A stretch of 64,000 nucleotides of DNA from assembly GCF_000442255.1 (NCBI RefSeq), contig NZ_KE557281.1, positions 117,159-181,158 on the forward strand, given 5' to 3'. The translations under genes were made by a program, and so were the position numbers. Shown here piece by piece: positions 33,962 to 42,038 of this stretch; positions within the stretch are counted from its first letter, which is position 1, and the number at the start of each line of letters is the position of its first letter. Source of the DNA: Salipiger mucosus DSM 16094 (GTDB lineage: Bacteria; Pseudomonadota; Alphaproteobacteria; Rhodobacterales; Rhodobacteraceae). The notes beneath the pieces are model-generated. The model searched no databases and had not been told where the DNA came from. It worked only from the letters and a program-made list of their open reading frames with translations.

Positions 33962-35364
33962 CAGTGCACCTTTTGCTGCTGGCCGCGCGGGCGGATGAGG
34001 AAATTGCGGCAGACGATCCAGTCGTTCTCGACCGTGCCGGGACAATCGGAAATCTCCCAGTCGTCGGACAGACGCCCTCCGAGGTAGTCGAGAGATCTCA
34101 GGCGCTCGAAAACAAAGAAGTCATCGAGCGAGGAGATCGGAAGCTCTCGGCCTTCAACGGCGCCCTGCCCCTCGACGTGGGCGCGCAGGTAGGCATCGAT
34201 GCGGTCGGGCTGCACCCGGCTGCGCTCTTGGTAGGCGAGGATCGCGGCCTCGTGCGCGCGCTGGGCGTCGGATTTCCGGGGCCGTTGGATCGGGGTCGGC
34301 TTGATCTCCGGCCGCTTCGCACTTGCCGCGAAGAGATGCGCGCTGCCTTCCGGGAGCCGGGTGCCGGACGCCTCGTCCGAGGGCATGGTGACATCGTCCG
34401 CAGTGGCCCCGACCTTGCGGAGCACGTCTTCGAGAACCTCGGTGTTCGTCTCGGTCATCGTGTCCAGGAACCGGATGGTGTTCCGGATCTTGGTTTCGAC
34501 CCGCCGGTTCGTCTCCTCGATGACCTCCAGGTAGTCGTCGATTCCGCTGAACACCCGGATGACGGTGCGCAGATCCTCGATGACGGCCTTGCGTCCCGCT
34601 GCGGCGTCCGCGGCCTTCCCTTCTCGAACGTACGCCTCCGCGATCTCGCGGATCCTGAAATCGTCCTCCAGCATCCGCCGGCTCAGACTGAGGATGCGCA
34701 CCCGGAACCGGAAGGGGTTCGCACGGGTGTGCAGGAGCTTGTAGTCCGAAATCAGGTGACGCTGGACGTAATCGGTGAAGAAGCTCTCGAAGAGGTCGGC
34801 GAAGGAGGCCCGGGTGGCGATCAGCTCTTCGGCCTTGCGCATGCTGGCGCTGAGCCCGCGCAGGTGGTTGAGAAAGCCGCGCGATGCCTTGGCCGCTCCG
34901 CGCAGGGCTTCCGACCTGGCCTGGGGATCTCGCTCGACGCTCTCGACGAGCGCCAGGACATTGATGACTTCCCCGCCGTAGGAGCGCAGCCGGCCGAACT
35001 TCACGTCGAGCAGGAAATCCAGCAGCAGGCGGGCCGTGGCATCGATATCGGTGAAGCGCTGGAAGCCGGTTCTCTGTTCCAGCAGCCATCCGGTTTCCAG
35101 CAGGCGGGCATAGGTCGCGTTCGCCCGCACCCCGAGATCCGTCTTGGCCTCCGGGTCGAGGTCCGCATGCTGGCGGCAGAACTCCTTTATGGCGGCGATC
35201 ACCTCTCCGCGTGGCGAGAGACCGGCGTCCTCGAAGAGCTCCTCGGAAAGGTGTTCGAGCAGGCGCGCGTAGAAATGCCGCTGCGGCCCCGAGAACAGCT
35301 TGAACGCGTCCGGGTGCAGATCGCCGAAGATATGCTCGATGCCACTGCTCGTCGTGTTTGTCAT
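33961..35364 (-). CDS. jetA: Wadjet/MksF-like kleisin subunit JetA
   Basis: 467 residues from the ATG at 35364; an upstream ATG at 35391 is also possible. The start GIEHIFGDLHPDAFKLFSGP and the mid region RANPFRFRVRILSLSRRMLE match JetA/Wadjet_a proteins. Helical segments and a long acidic linker (about 330-390) suit a kleisin bridging the SMC heads. The C-terminal SLDDFFVFERLRSLDYLGG is also family-like. First gene of the jetABC operon; the divergent GNAT gene starts about 105 bases away. Confidence 0.82.
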   Translation of the reverse strand: MTNTTSSGIEHIFGDLHPDAFKLFSGPQRHFYARLLEHLSEELFEDAGLSPRGEVIAAIKEFCRQHADLDPEAKTDLGVRANATYARLLETGWLLEQRTGFQRFTDIDATARLLLDFLLDVKFGRLRSYGGEVINVLALVESVERDPQARSEALRGAAKASRGFLNHLRGLSASMRKAEELIATRASFADLFESFFTDYVQRHLISDYKLLHTRANPFRFRVRILSLSRRMLEDDFRIREIAEAYVREGKAADAAAGRKAVIEDLRTVIRVFSGIDDYLEVIEETNRRVETKIRNTIRFLDTMTETNTEVLEDVLRKVGATADDVTMPSDEASGTRLPEGSAHLFAASAKRPEIKPTPIQRPRKSDAQRAHEAAILAYQERSRVQPDRIDAYLRAHVEGQGAVEGRELPISSLDDFFVFERLRSLDYLGGRLSDDWEISDCPGTVENDWIVCRNFLIRPRGQQQKVH

Positions 35365-35469
35365 TGGTGTTAAAGATACGGCGGATACCATATCTTGTAA
35401 ACGCTCACGGCAGGGCCTGGCCTTGTCTCAGGCGTCCCGGCGTGCAGAATTCTGCTTATTGGAGGGCTC

Positions 35470-35958
35470 ATGGACGATCTTGAAACAAGTTACCGCTTCG
35501 AGCGCTGGGACGGCGTCGCGTTCGGAGACCGTTACGCCTTCCAGCAGACGAACGCGGACATCCAGGATCGGCTCAAGTACTTCGTCTCGAACTACATCGA
35601 CGACCACCTGCATTTCATTGCCGTCGCGCCGGACGATCTCGTCGTGGGGATCGCCGCTCTGCAGCAGAGTCCCTACGACGAGGGCCTGTACTGGCTGCCC
35701 TACGTGACCGTTGATGCGGACCACCGCGGACAGGGGCTGGGCCGCAAGCTCTTCATGCAGGCTGTCGAGCAGGCGCATGACGCCGGCAAGACGCTCGAGC
35801 TCAGCACGCTCGAGGAGGACGGCCGGCTTTACCTGGCAAACGCGATCCGGGACGCACAGCGCCGGTTCCCCGGCGGGCTCAAGCGGATCCCGGAAGATCT
35901 GGTGGTTGTGGATGACAGTGCCGACCCGGACGAGAGCGTCGCGCCCGGCGGGCCATGA
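35470..35958 (+). CDS. GNAT-family N-acetyltransferase
   Basis: 162 residues. Motif A of GNAT enzymes is clear: WLPYVTVDADHRGQGLGRKL near residues 75-98, with the R-G-Q-G-L-G acetyl-CoA pyrophosphate loop. The C-terminal part (ELSTLEEDGRLYLANAIRDA) is consistent with the fold. The acceptor is unknown. GGAGGG precedes the ATG. It is divergent from jetA and followed by the AbiE module. Confidence 0.8.
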   Translation: MDDLETSYRFERWDGVAFGDRYAFQQTNADIQDRLKYFVSNYIDDHLHFIAVAPDDLVVGIAALQQSPYDEGLYWLPYVTVDADHRGQGLGRKLFMQAVEQAHDAGKTLELSTLEEDGRLYLANAIRDAQRRFPGGLKRIPEDLVVVDDSADPDESVAPGGP

Positions 35959-36013
35959 AAGCCGGCTCGACAGCTATCGAAGTGTGTCGCAGTCGTCGTA
36001 ATGCTTGAAGCTT

Positions 36014-36039
36014 GTCAGAAGTAGCACTATACTACTGAC
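36014..36039. promoter_or_regulatory. Inverted-repeat operator and promoter of the AbiE module
   Basis: GTCAGaAGTAG and CTACTGAC form an imperfect inverted repeat around CACTATA, 17 bases before the start codon of the antitoxin gene. AbiEi antitoxins are known to bind inverted repeats and repress their own promoter, so autoregulation is likely. Confidence 0.6.
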
Positions 36040-36055
36040 ACAAAGGAGCGAAACC

Positions 36056-36661
36056 ATGACGACGCAGCTGGAACGCCTTACCGAGAAGGTACTTGCGCAT
36101 GCACGGGCCCTACCCGAAGGCGCACCTGTGACAGCCAAAGGTTTGCTGCATCTGGCCAACCGTGCGGCGGTCGACCAGACGCTGTCGCGCCTGGCCAAGC
36201 GCGGCGCCCTGCTACGCGCCAGTCGCGGCGTCTATGTTCTTCCTGTCGAAAGCCGTTTCGGTAAACGTGCGCCTTCGGTGGAAAAAACGTTGGCAGCGCT
36301 TGCCGAACAGCGCGGCGAACGCTTCGCGGAAAACGGGGCCATGGCCGCAAATATGCTGGGGTTCACCACGCAGGTGCCAACACGGCTAGTCTACCTGACA
36401 TCCGGCCGCGCGCGGCGCATCACGCTTGGCAAACAAGTAATCGAACTGCGTCACGCCCCGAAGTGGCAGCTGGCTCTTGGCAACGCGAAGGCGGGTCAGA
36501 TCATCCGCGCGCTCGCCTGGGTCGGCCCGGATCAGGCAGATGCCGTTGCGACGCGTCTCAGGGGTAAGTTGAATGCCGAAGAGCGACACGAGTTGGCGCG
36601 CGTGGCCGGCCGCATGCCCGGCTGGCTCGCCGGCACCGTGAGCCGGATGGCGCATGCCTGA
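36056..36661 (+). CDS. abiEi: AbiEi-type antitoxin (DUF6088-like)
   Basis: 201 residues. An N-terminal winged-helix domain has GLLHLANRAAVDQTLSRLAK and RGALLRASRGVYVLP (residues about 28-62). It is followed by the AbiEi antitoxin domain with ENGAMAANMLGFTTQVPTRL. Type IV TA antitoxins of this kind repress the operon and neutralise the AbiEii nucleotidyltransferase. AAAGGAGCG precedes the ATG. Its stop overlaps the start of the toxin gene. Confidence 0.85.
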   Translation: MTTQLERLTEKVLAHARALPEGAPVTAKGLLHLANRAAVDQTLSRLAKRGALLRASRGVYVLPVESRFGKRAPSVEKTLAALAEQRGERFAENGAMAANMLGFTTQVPTRLVYLTSGRARRITLGKQVIELRHAPKWQLALGNAKAGQIIRALAWVGPDQADAVATRLRGKLNAEERHELARVAGRMPGWLAGTVSRMAHA

Positions 36662-37683
36662 GAGCTACTTCGACCTAGACTACGAAGATAGGCGAGAAGT
36701 TCTGGAGTTGGCTGCCACCAACTCCGGCAGGCCGTCGCACCTTCTGGAGAAGGATATTTGGGTCGTCTGGTGTCTCAAAACCTTATTCCAGTCCGAGATC
36801 GGAACGCCCCTGGTCTTCAAGGGTGGAACCTCGCTTTCTAAAGCCTACGGGGTGATCCGTCGTTTCTCCGAGGATGTCGATCTGACCTACGACATCCGGG
36901 AGCTGGCAGGAGATCTCGTCGGTGACGCGCCGGATGCCCTGCCGCGCTCGCGTAGCCAAGGGGGCAAGTGGACAAAGGAGGTCCGTGAGCGTCTTCCCGC
37001 ATGGGTCGCCGAGTGCGCGGCCCCACTTGCTCGAGGACGCCATGCGTAAAGTCGAGCCCGATGGGGATATACGGGTGACCGAAGACGAGATCCATGTCCA
37101 ATACGCAGCCCGAGGACCAACATCGGACTACGTGCGGCCCGAGGTCAAACTCGAGTTCGGTGCCCGCGCGACAGGCGAGCCGAACGAAACTCTCCCATTA
37201 GCTTGTGACGCAGCCCCGCACGTAGACGGAGTCATCTTCCCTACAGCCTCTCCGCGGGTCATGACGGCGCAGCGAACTTTCTGGGAAAAGGCTACTGCGG
37301 CACACGTTTATTGCTTGCAGGGCAGGCTCCGTGGAGACCGTTTTGCACGTCACTGGTACGACCTCACGCAGCTTGCCGGCGCCGGATATGCCGACAAGGC
37401 CATGAAAGATCGAGCTCTCGGAGCCGCGGTAGCCGCCCACAAGGCGATGTTCTTCCGTGAGAAGGATCGAGAAGACCAACTAATCGACTATGCTGCGGCT
37501 GTATCGGGCAACTTGACACTGGTTCCAGAAGGGGATGCCCGATATGCTCTTGCCAAGGATTATGACGCAATGGTGGGTGACGGCCTTCTCATGGATGCGC
37601 CCGAGCCCTTCGAAGAGCTCATGCGCACCTGCGCCGACCTGCAGCAGCGATGCCGAGACCTGACGACGGGACCAGGCACGTAG
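36654..37683 (+). pseudogene. abiEii: AbiEii nucleotidyltransferase toxin, frameshifted
   Basis: The first frame (36654-37049) has the toxin signature VFKGGTSLSKAYGVIRRFSE then DVDLTYD. The second frame continues from about 37025 with HLLEDAMRKVEPDG to SPRVMTAQRTFWEKATAAHV and the end at 37683. Removing one C from the CCCC run near 37030 would restore WVAECAAHLLEDAM. So the toxin carries a one-base insertion, or there is a sequencing error in a homopolymer. A broken toxin beside an intact antitoxin would be a disarmed type IV module. Confidence 0.82.
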
Positions 37684-37785
37684 CCATCGCCGCGTGACGT
37701 GAGCCGAAGCTCTACCAAGACCGCCGCCAGTGCTCCATCCAGAGCGCGCAGCGCTTGGGTGGAGGTGAAGGCGGTTATTGAGAGC

Positions 37786-38202
37786 TTATTCCGGATTGTC
37801 TTGGTTTTGAACATACTGTTTGACCACGGAAAGCGGGGCTCCTCCGCAGCTAACTATGCAACATGACCGGGACCAGAAGACAGGCTTCCAATAGAATCTG
37901 GAGAGATGCTCAGGGAACTCTCGCCGTATGATCCGGGAGGATGTCGTCTTCAGGCAGTTGACAAACTTCGACAGGTCAAGCGTTGGAGGAAGGGATAGAA
38001 GCAAATGAATGTGATCCGCCTCACCGTTGAACTCGCGCAACGATCCACCCCAGTTCGTCGCTCTTCTGGAAGATATCTGTTCGAGCCTCGCGAGTATGTC
38101 TGAATTGATCGCCGGCCGCCGGTACTTCGTGACTAGGACAAGGTGGGAGTTGAGCGAATAGATGCTGTGACGTAGCTTGACAAAAGACTGATCCGAGAAC
38201 AT
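37786..38202 (-). CDS. tnpA: IS200/IS605-family Y1 (HUH) transposase TnpA
   Basis: 138 residues, normal length for the family. HSIYSLNSHLVLVTKYRRPA (about 10-28) is typical. The HUH motif is present as ADHIHLLLSLPP, and the likely catalytic tyrosine is in SVVKQYVQNQ near the C-terminus. It cuts and joins single-stranded DNA at the IS ends. Its start is one base from the divergent tnpB start, so both share the central promoter region. Confidence 0.88.
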   Translation of the reverse strand: MFSDQSFVKLRHSIYSLNSHLVLVTKYRRPAINSDILARLEQISSRRATNWGGSLREFNGEADHIHLLLSLPPTLDLSKFVNCLKTTSSRIIRREFPEHLSRFYWKPVFWSRSCCIVSCGGAPLSVVKQYVQNQDNPE

Positions 38203-38203
38203 A

Positions 38204-39517
38204 ATGGGAACAATGGCGCGTCGGAGAGTCACATACAAGGTTTATCCTAACAAGCAGCAGGAAGAGCTGCTTGAAAACACCCGCCGGATGCACTGCGATC
38301 TCTATAACGCCGCGCTCGAGGAGCGGATCACCGCTTACCGCAGACGCGGAATCTCGGTCAAGAAGGCCGACCAGGAAAAGTCACTGACGCAGATCCGCCA
38401 GCAGGACCCCCTAGGGTACGGCGCCATCAACGCCCAGGCATTGCAGGGAACGCTCAAAAGACTGGACGAAGCGTTTCAACATTTCTTTCGGCGGGTGAAG
38501 GAGGGACGTGAGGCGCCGGGATTTCCCAGGTTCAAGGCTGGCCGACGCTTCAAGGGGTGGACCTACAAGGCGCATGGGGACGGATGGAGGGTCTTCCCAG
38601 GCGCGGACTGGAAGCACGGACGCCTTCGTCTGAGCGGCATCGGGACGATGCAGATCAGGGGAAAGGCGCGAACCCAGGGAGCGCCCAAAACCTGTACCAT
38701 CACCAAGAAAATCGACGGGTGGTACGCGTCCGTCGTGATCGAATGTCAACCTCGTCGAGACCATGATCAGGACGCCCACGACGCAATGACCATGGACTGG
38801 GGGCAGGAAACCTATGCCACGCTGGTCTGGGGGATCGAGGACGACGAGTACGAGGAACTGGCCAACGAGCGGTTCTGGCAAAGCGAAAAAGACAAGATCA
38901 TCGAGAAGAACCGGGAACTGTCCCAGGCGATCCTCGATGAATACAACGCCTTGCCGAAAGAGGAGAAGAAACAGTGGAAGAAGCCGAGTAAACGCCACCG
39001 CCGGAAACGGCGCGAGCTGGCCCGGGCCCATCGTCGATTGTCCAATCGACGCAAGGACCGTAGCCACAAGACCAGCGCCTACATTGCGAAGCGCTGCAAA
39101 CGCTTCGGCACAGAGAAACTGACCGTCCAGAACATGACGCGGTCAGCAAAGGGATCCGTCGAAAATCCTGGCAAGAACGTCAGGCAGAAGGCGGGAAACA
39201 ATCGGGAGGCGCTGGATACCGCGCCTGCCGATCTTCTGAAAATGATCCGTTACAAAGTGGAAGAGACTGGTGCGGATTACATCGAGATACCAACGCGCCA
39301 GGTAAAACCATCGCAACGATGTCCCGTTGCATGGACCTGTGAGAAAAAGGGGCTGGGCGACCGGAAACACCGGCTCCCGGACGGGCGTGTCATCGGTCGC
39401 GATCACGCGTCCGGAGCCACGCAGCTGCGTTGGATGCTAGCAAAATCGGGACAGTCAATCCCGTGGGTCGGGTGCAGGCCTCTGGATTCTCCAGGAAACT
39501 CTCACCCAGAGCCGTAG
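38204..39517 (+). CDS. tnpB: RNA-guided nuclease TnpB of the IS605 element (possibly degraded)
   Basis: 437 residues; the start may be the ATG at 38213 (MARRRVTYKVYP). The N-terminal OrfB_HTH and central regions look normal: NKQQEELLENTRRMHCDLYN and EAFQHFFRRVKEGREAPGFP. RuvC-I Asp is in AMTMDWGQETYATLVWG. The RuvC-II Glu is not clear (TEKLTVQNM). The C-terminal zinc ribbon is poor: one CP then WTC, but the second Cys pair is replaced by HRLPDGRVIGRDHASG. Cleavage activity is therefore doubtful. Confidence 0.82.
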   Translation: MGTMARRRVTYKVYPNKQQEELLENTRRMHCDLYNAALEERITAYRRRGISVKKADQEKSLTQIRQQDPLGYGAINAQALQGTLKRLDEAFQHFFRRVKEGREAPGFPRFKAGRRFKGWTYKAHGDGWRVFPGADWKHGRLRLSGIGTMQIRGKARTQGAPKTCTITKKIDGWYASVVIECQPRRDHDQDAHDAMTMDWGQETYATLVWGIEDDEYEELANERFWQSEKDKIIEKNRELSQAILDEYNALPKEEKKQWKKPSKRHRRKRRELARAHRRLSNRRKDRSHKTSAYIAKRCKRFGTEKLTVQNMTRSAKGSVENPGKNVRQKAGNNREALDTAPADLLKMIRYKVEETGADYIEIPTRQVKPSQRCPVAWTCEKKGLGDRKHRLPDGRVIGRDHASGATQLRWMLAKSGQSIPWVGCRPLDSPGNSHPEP

Positions 39518-39535
39518 GCTTGGGTGGAGTAGTTC
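39440..39535 (+). ncRNA. Candidate omega RNA / right end of the IS605 element
   Basis: In TnpB systems the guide RNA scaffold covers the end of tnpB and the right end of the IS. Here the region ends with the hairpin at 39499-39529 and AGTAGTTCA. Sequence after about 39536 would be the guide. Inferred from layout only. Confidence 0.4.
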
Positions 39536-39690
39536 ATATCCTAACGATGTAATCGTCCTTGCCGGGGATGCGGGTTGCGATCCTTCCGGGTCGCGGCGAA
39601 GCTGCCTTCCTTGGCAAGGGCCGCGACCGCTTTCCCGACATCGCTCCGCTTGACCTTCAGGTCGCACTGGATGTCCGCAGCGAAGTTCTT
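39530..39690 (-). pseudogene. Degraded coding remnant next to the IS605 element
   Basis: The minus strand encodes LFKNFAADIQCDLKVKRSDV and GKAVAALAKEG with coding-like third positions. A frame change then gives ATRIPGKDDYIVRI followed by a stop near 39530. No start is evident and I do not recognise the family. It may be the end of a gene cut by the IS insertion. Confidence 0.3.
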
Positions 39691-39809
39691 GAACAGCCGC
39701 TTACGGCACGGCTCCAGAGTCGAGAGACTTCCTGAAATCGTGTCGGGCGGCGAGTTCCGCATCTGTCCCCGATCCGATCTCCGGTGGCCTGTCCGGCCGG
39801 CATCTGGCG

Positions 39810-40343
39810 TCACCGCGGCGTACAGGCAGGACGACCTTCCTGCGTCGCGTCCGGGCCGTGTTCGAGTTTCTCGGCGAGATCCTGCAGGGCCTTCAAGAAT
39901 CTTGGAAAGAGCCATGCCTGTACGGACTCGAGTTTCTCGATGACGGCTTCGTGGCGCAGATCCGCACCATAAGAAGATCTGAATTTGTTCCGGAACTGTC
40001 GTAGGTCCTCAAAAAGAGCTGACGTCTCGTCTGTGATCAGCGCTGGCCGGCGAGACGTCTCAGCTCTCATCTGCATAAGCAGCTTGGCGTCTGATTGGTC
40101 TCCGGTAGGTTTCCCGCCGTCAATTCTCTCGGCGACTTCCTCGAAGATCTTCTCGAACCCACCATATGCGTTGTGAACGCTCCGGGCCATGCTTCCCTCA
40201 ACGAGCATGTTCCGGAGTGGCTGGTCATCAGGAGACTGCCGGTAGCGTTCAAGAGCTCGACTTGCCTTGAGCAGGTCGGTGTCGATGTTCTTGAGGTGCT
40301 GATTGACGCTGAGGAAGAGGGCGCTCTCACTGGCAATTCGCAT
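39810..40343 (-). CDS. HepT-like (HEPN) ribonuclease-domain protein, catalytic His apparently lost
   Basis: 177 residues. ARSVHNAYGGFEKIFEEVAE and RIDGGKPTGDQSDAKLL match HepT-like HEPN proteins. The expected R-x4-H motif near the end of the domain (RHVVRHNY type) is here FRNKFRSSYGADL, with Ser in place of His. The C-terminus (EKLEHGPDATQEGRPACTPR) looks altered, possibly by a frameshift near the degraded remnant. No intact MntA-type nucleotidyltransferase partner is adjacent, so this may be an inactive half of a toxin-antitoxin pair. Confidence 0.55.
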   Translation of the reverse strand: MRIASESALFLSVNQHLKNIDTDLLKASRALERYRQSPDDQPLRNMLVEGSMARSVHNAYGGFEKIFEEVAERIDGGKPTGDQSDAKLLMQMRAETSRRPALITDETSALFEDLRQFRNKFRSSYGADLRHEAVIEKLESVQAWLFPRFLKALQDLAEKLEHGPDATQEGRPACTPR

Positions 40344-40445
40344 GCTTATCCAAATCTCCGACGCCGCACCCCTACTGTTGTTCGGGGAGTGGCGCCGGCA
40401 TCATTCACGGTTTCCGAAAAGCATACAGTTTTTGCGGGACCCAGT

Positions 40446-41222
40446 TCAAGATGAACGCGCTTCCGGTTGCTCTTGCTGGACTTCCCGGGCCTTGAACTCC
40501 TCGAACCAGCTTTCATCCTTTTCGTAGTTCAGCGCGATCAGGATGTCGTGCAGTTCGGGGAAACTGGTGAACTGCTCGATGATGCGCTCCCGGTGCTCGG
40601 GCTTCTTCCACTTGGGGATCTCTTCCTTCTGCACCGGCCGGACACCGTTCAGGGCGCGGCTCAGGTCTTCGGGGATGGCCTGGGTGTGGAAGTCCGAGAA
40701 GTTGCCTTCGAACTCGAGATCGAGCCCTGCGGAAAGCTTCTCCTTGATGTTTTCCGGGTTGGCCACAAGGTCTTCGTACTTCAACAGGAAGACCCCGTTC
40801 GGGAAGAGCCCGGATGTCGCGATCTTGGCAATGGCATCCTGGGTCGGGATGATCCCGGGCGCGGTCTTGGTTGGCGTCCTGCCCTTCGGGGAGAAGTAGC
40901 AGTAGTCGGCTGACACGAAGTAGTCGTCCGGCACCGACTTGTGGAAGCTGACCAGCATGTCCCGCGGGTCCCTGAGGGAGATGATCAGGTCGACACGCTT
41001 CCGGCCGGCATTCTTCTGCAGGATATTGGGGATCTCGAAGATGTCGAAGGGGCGCTTGGTGCAGAAGTTGCCCGGCTTGTCGATCCACTGCATGGCGGGG
41101 ACCTCCTTTTCGGGAAGCTCGAAGCCGCCTTTCAGGGTGTGGCGGAGCATGTTGTAGAACAGCGTGGTCCCTGCCCGGCCGTAGCCGGCCGTGATGATGT
41201 GGCGTTCCATTATTCTATCCAT
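40446..41222 (-). CDS. Sulfotransferase-family protein
   Basis: 258 residues. The 5'-phosphosulfate loop ITAGYGRAGTTLFYNMLRHT is at the N-terminus, and the 3'-phosphate-binding LIISLRDPRDMLVSFHKS near residue 92. The middle has VFLLKYEDLVANPENIKEKL, the usual KYEDL of sulfotransferases. It would transfer sulfate from PAPS to a sugar or other acceptor. Start uncertain between 41222 and 41210. Tail Gln/Glu-rich. It is divergent from the three-gene family that follows. Confidence 0.8.
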   Translation of the reverse strand: MDRIMERHIITAGYGRAGTTLFYNMLRHTLKGGFELPEKEVPAMQWIDKPGNFCTKRPFDIFEIPNILQKNAGRKRVDLIISLRDPRDMLVSFHKSVPDDYFVSADYCYFSPKGRTPTKTAPGIIPTQDAIAKIATSGLFPNGVFLLKYEDLVANPENIKEKLSAGLDLEFEGNFSDFHTQAIPEDLSRALNGVRPVQKEEIPKWKKPEHRERIIEQFTSFPELHDILIALNYEKDESWFEEFKAREVQQEQPEARSS

Positions 41223-41348
41223 ATTGTTTCCGCCGCAGGATAGACGCGAGCACTTTCCCGTGATTTAATCAAATAGTCAAAATCGGACTCGACGGCTGTT
41301 CTTTGTTGCGGGCCGGGCCGCATGTAGCCGGGAAACAAGGAGAGAAAC

Positions 41349-41957
41349 ATGCCCAAGAACATTGCCCCTCAAATGATCATCTCGATGTTCTACGTTCCGG
41401 GTGCGTCCGGTGGTGGCCAGGTGCCCGACATCGGATCGGTCACCCTCGACCAGGATACCAGCCCCCGTGATGCCATGCCGATCACGGCGGAAAACCTCGC
41501 CGAGCTTTCGAAGAACGGACTGCAGCACCTGGGGAAGATCGAGGTCCTGCTCATGGACACGGTCGAGGAGGCCCGGGCGGTCGGCCTCGGCATGCGGGAG
41601 TCCCCGAACAAGCAGGCGGCCGCATACCAGAACGCCTATGGCTTCGGACTGGTTCTCACCTGCGAGCCCGCAAAGGAGCCAGGCATCGAGCTGATCGATC
41701 ATCGCAAGCCGGCCATCGAAATCGGAGCCGTCGAAGATCGGGTCTTCGGTAGCTGGAACCTGTCGAAGAAACAGTACGAAGAGCGGTCCATGCCGGACGA
41801 GGAGATCGAACTCCAGGTGCACCGCTTTGGAAAGCGCCTTGCCAAAATGGCGGAATCCGTCGGCATGGAAGCGATCCATGAGCTTCGGGAAGCGACCGAT
41901 GACGCGATGCTCGAGGATGAGCTCAGGTTCGCGCAGGTCGCGGCCCCGGGCATGTGA
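41349..41957 (+). CDS. Unknown family protein, copy 1 of three tandem paralogues
   Basis: 202 residues. No known domain recognised. It shares with the next two genes a short N-terminal beta-rich start, a segment of the type NLAELSKNGLQHLGKIEVLL followed by MDTVEEA, and an EDRVFGSWNLSKKQ segment near residue 130. AAGGAGAGAAAC precedes the ATG. No membrane segment. The tandem, diverged copies suggest a diversifying family of the accessory genome. Confidence 0.5.
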   Translation: MPKNIAPQMIISMFYVPGASGGGQVPDIGSVTLDQDTSPRDAMPITAENLAELSKNGLQHLGKIEVLLMDTVEEARAVGLGMRESPNKQAAAYQNAYGFGLVLTCEPAKEPGIELIDHRKPAIEIGAVEDRVFGSWNLSKKQYEERSMPDEEIELQVHRFGKRLAKMAESVGMEAIHELREATDDAMLEDELRFAQVAAPGM

Positions 41958-42038
41958 TCGATCCGGCCCCTGGTCGAGAGATAGCGGGATCCTGTTTTAC
42001 CGGGTCCCGACCAATTCAATGCACAAGAGGACTCATTC

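Larger units (their letters stand above)
37733..39540. mobile_element. IS200/IS605-type element with divergent tnpA and tnpB
   Basis: Both ends carry a similar hairpin on the same strand: left 37733-37764 and right 39499-39529, both containing CTTGGGTGGAG in the 3' arm. This is the layout of the subterminal hairpins that TnpA (a single-strand Y1 transposase) recognises. tnpA is on the minus strand and tnpB on the plus strand. Exact tips are not fixed. Confidence 0.75.

Noticed and set aside
33829-35373. Long plus-strand frame opposite jetA
   Set aside because: Shadow frame; jetA on the minus strand matches its family and forms an overlapping operon.
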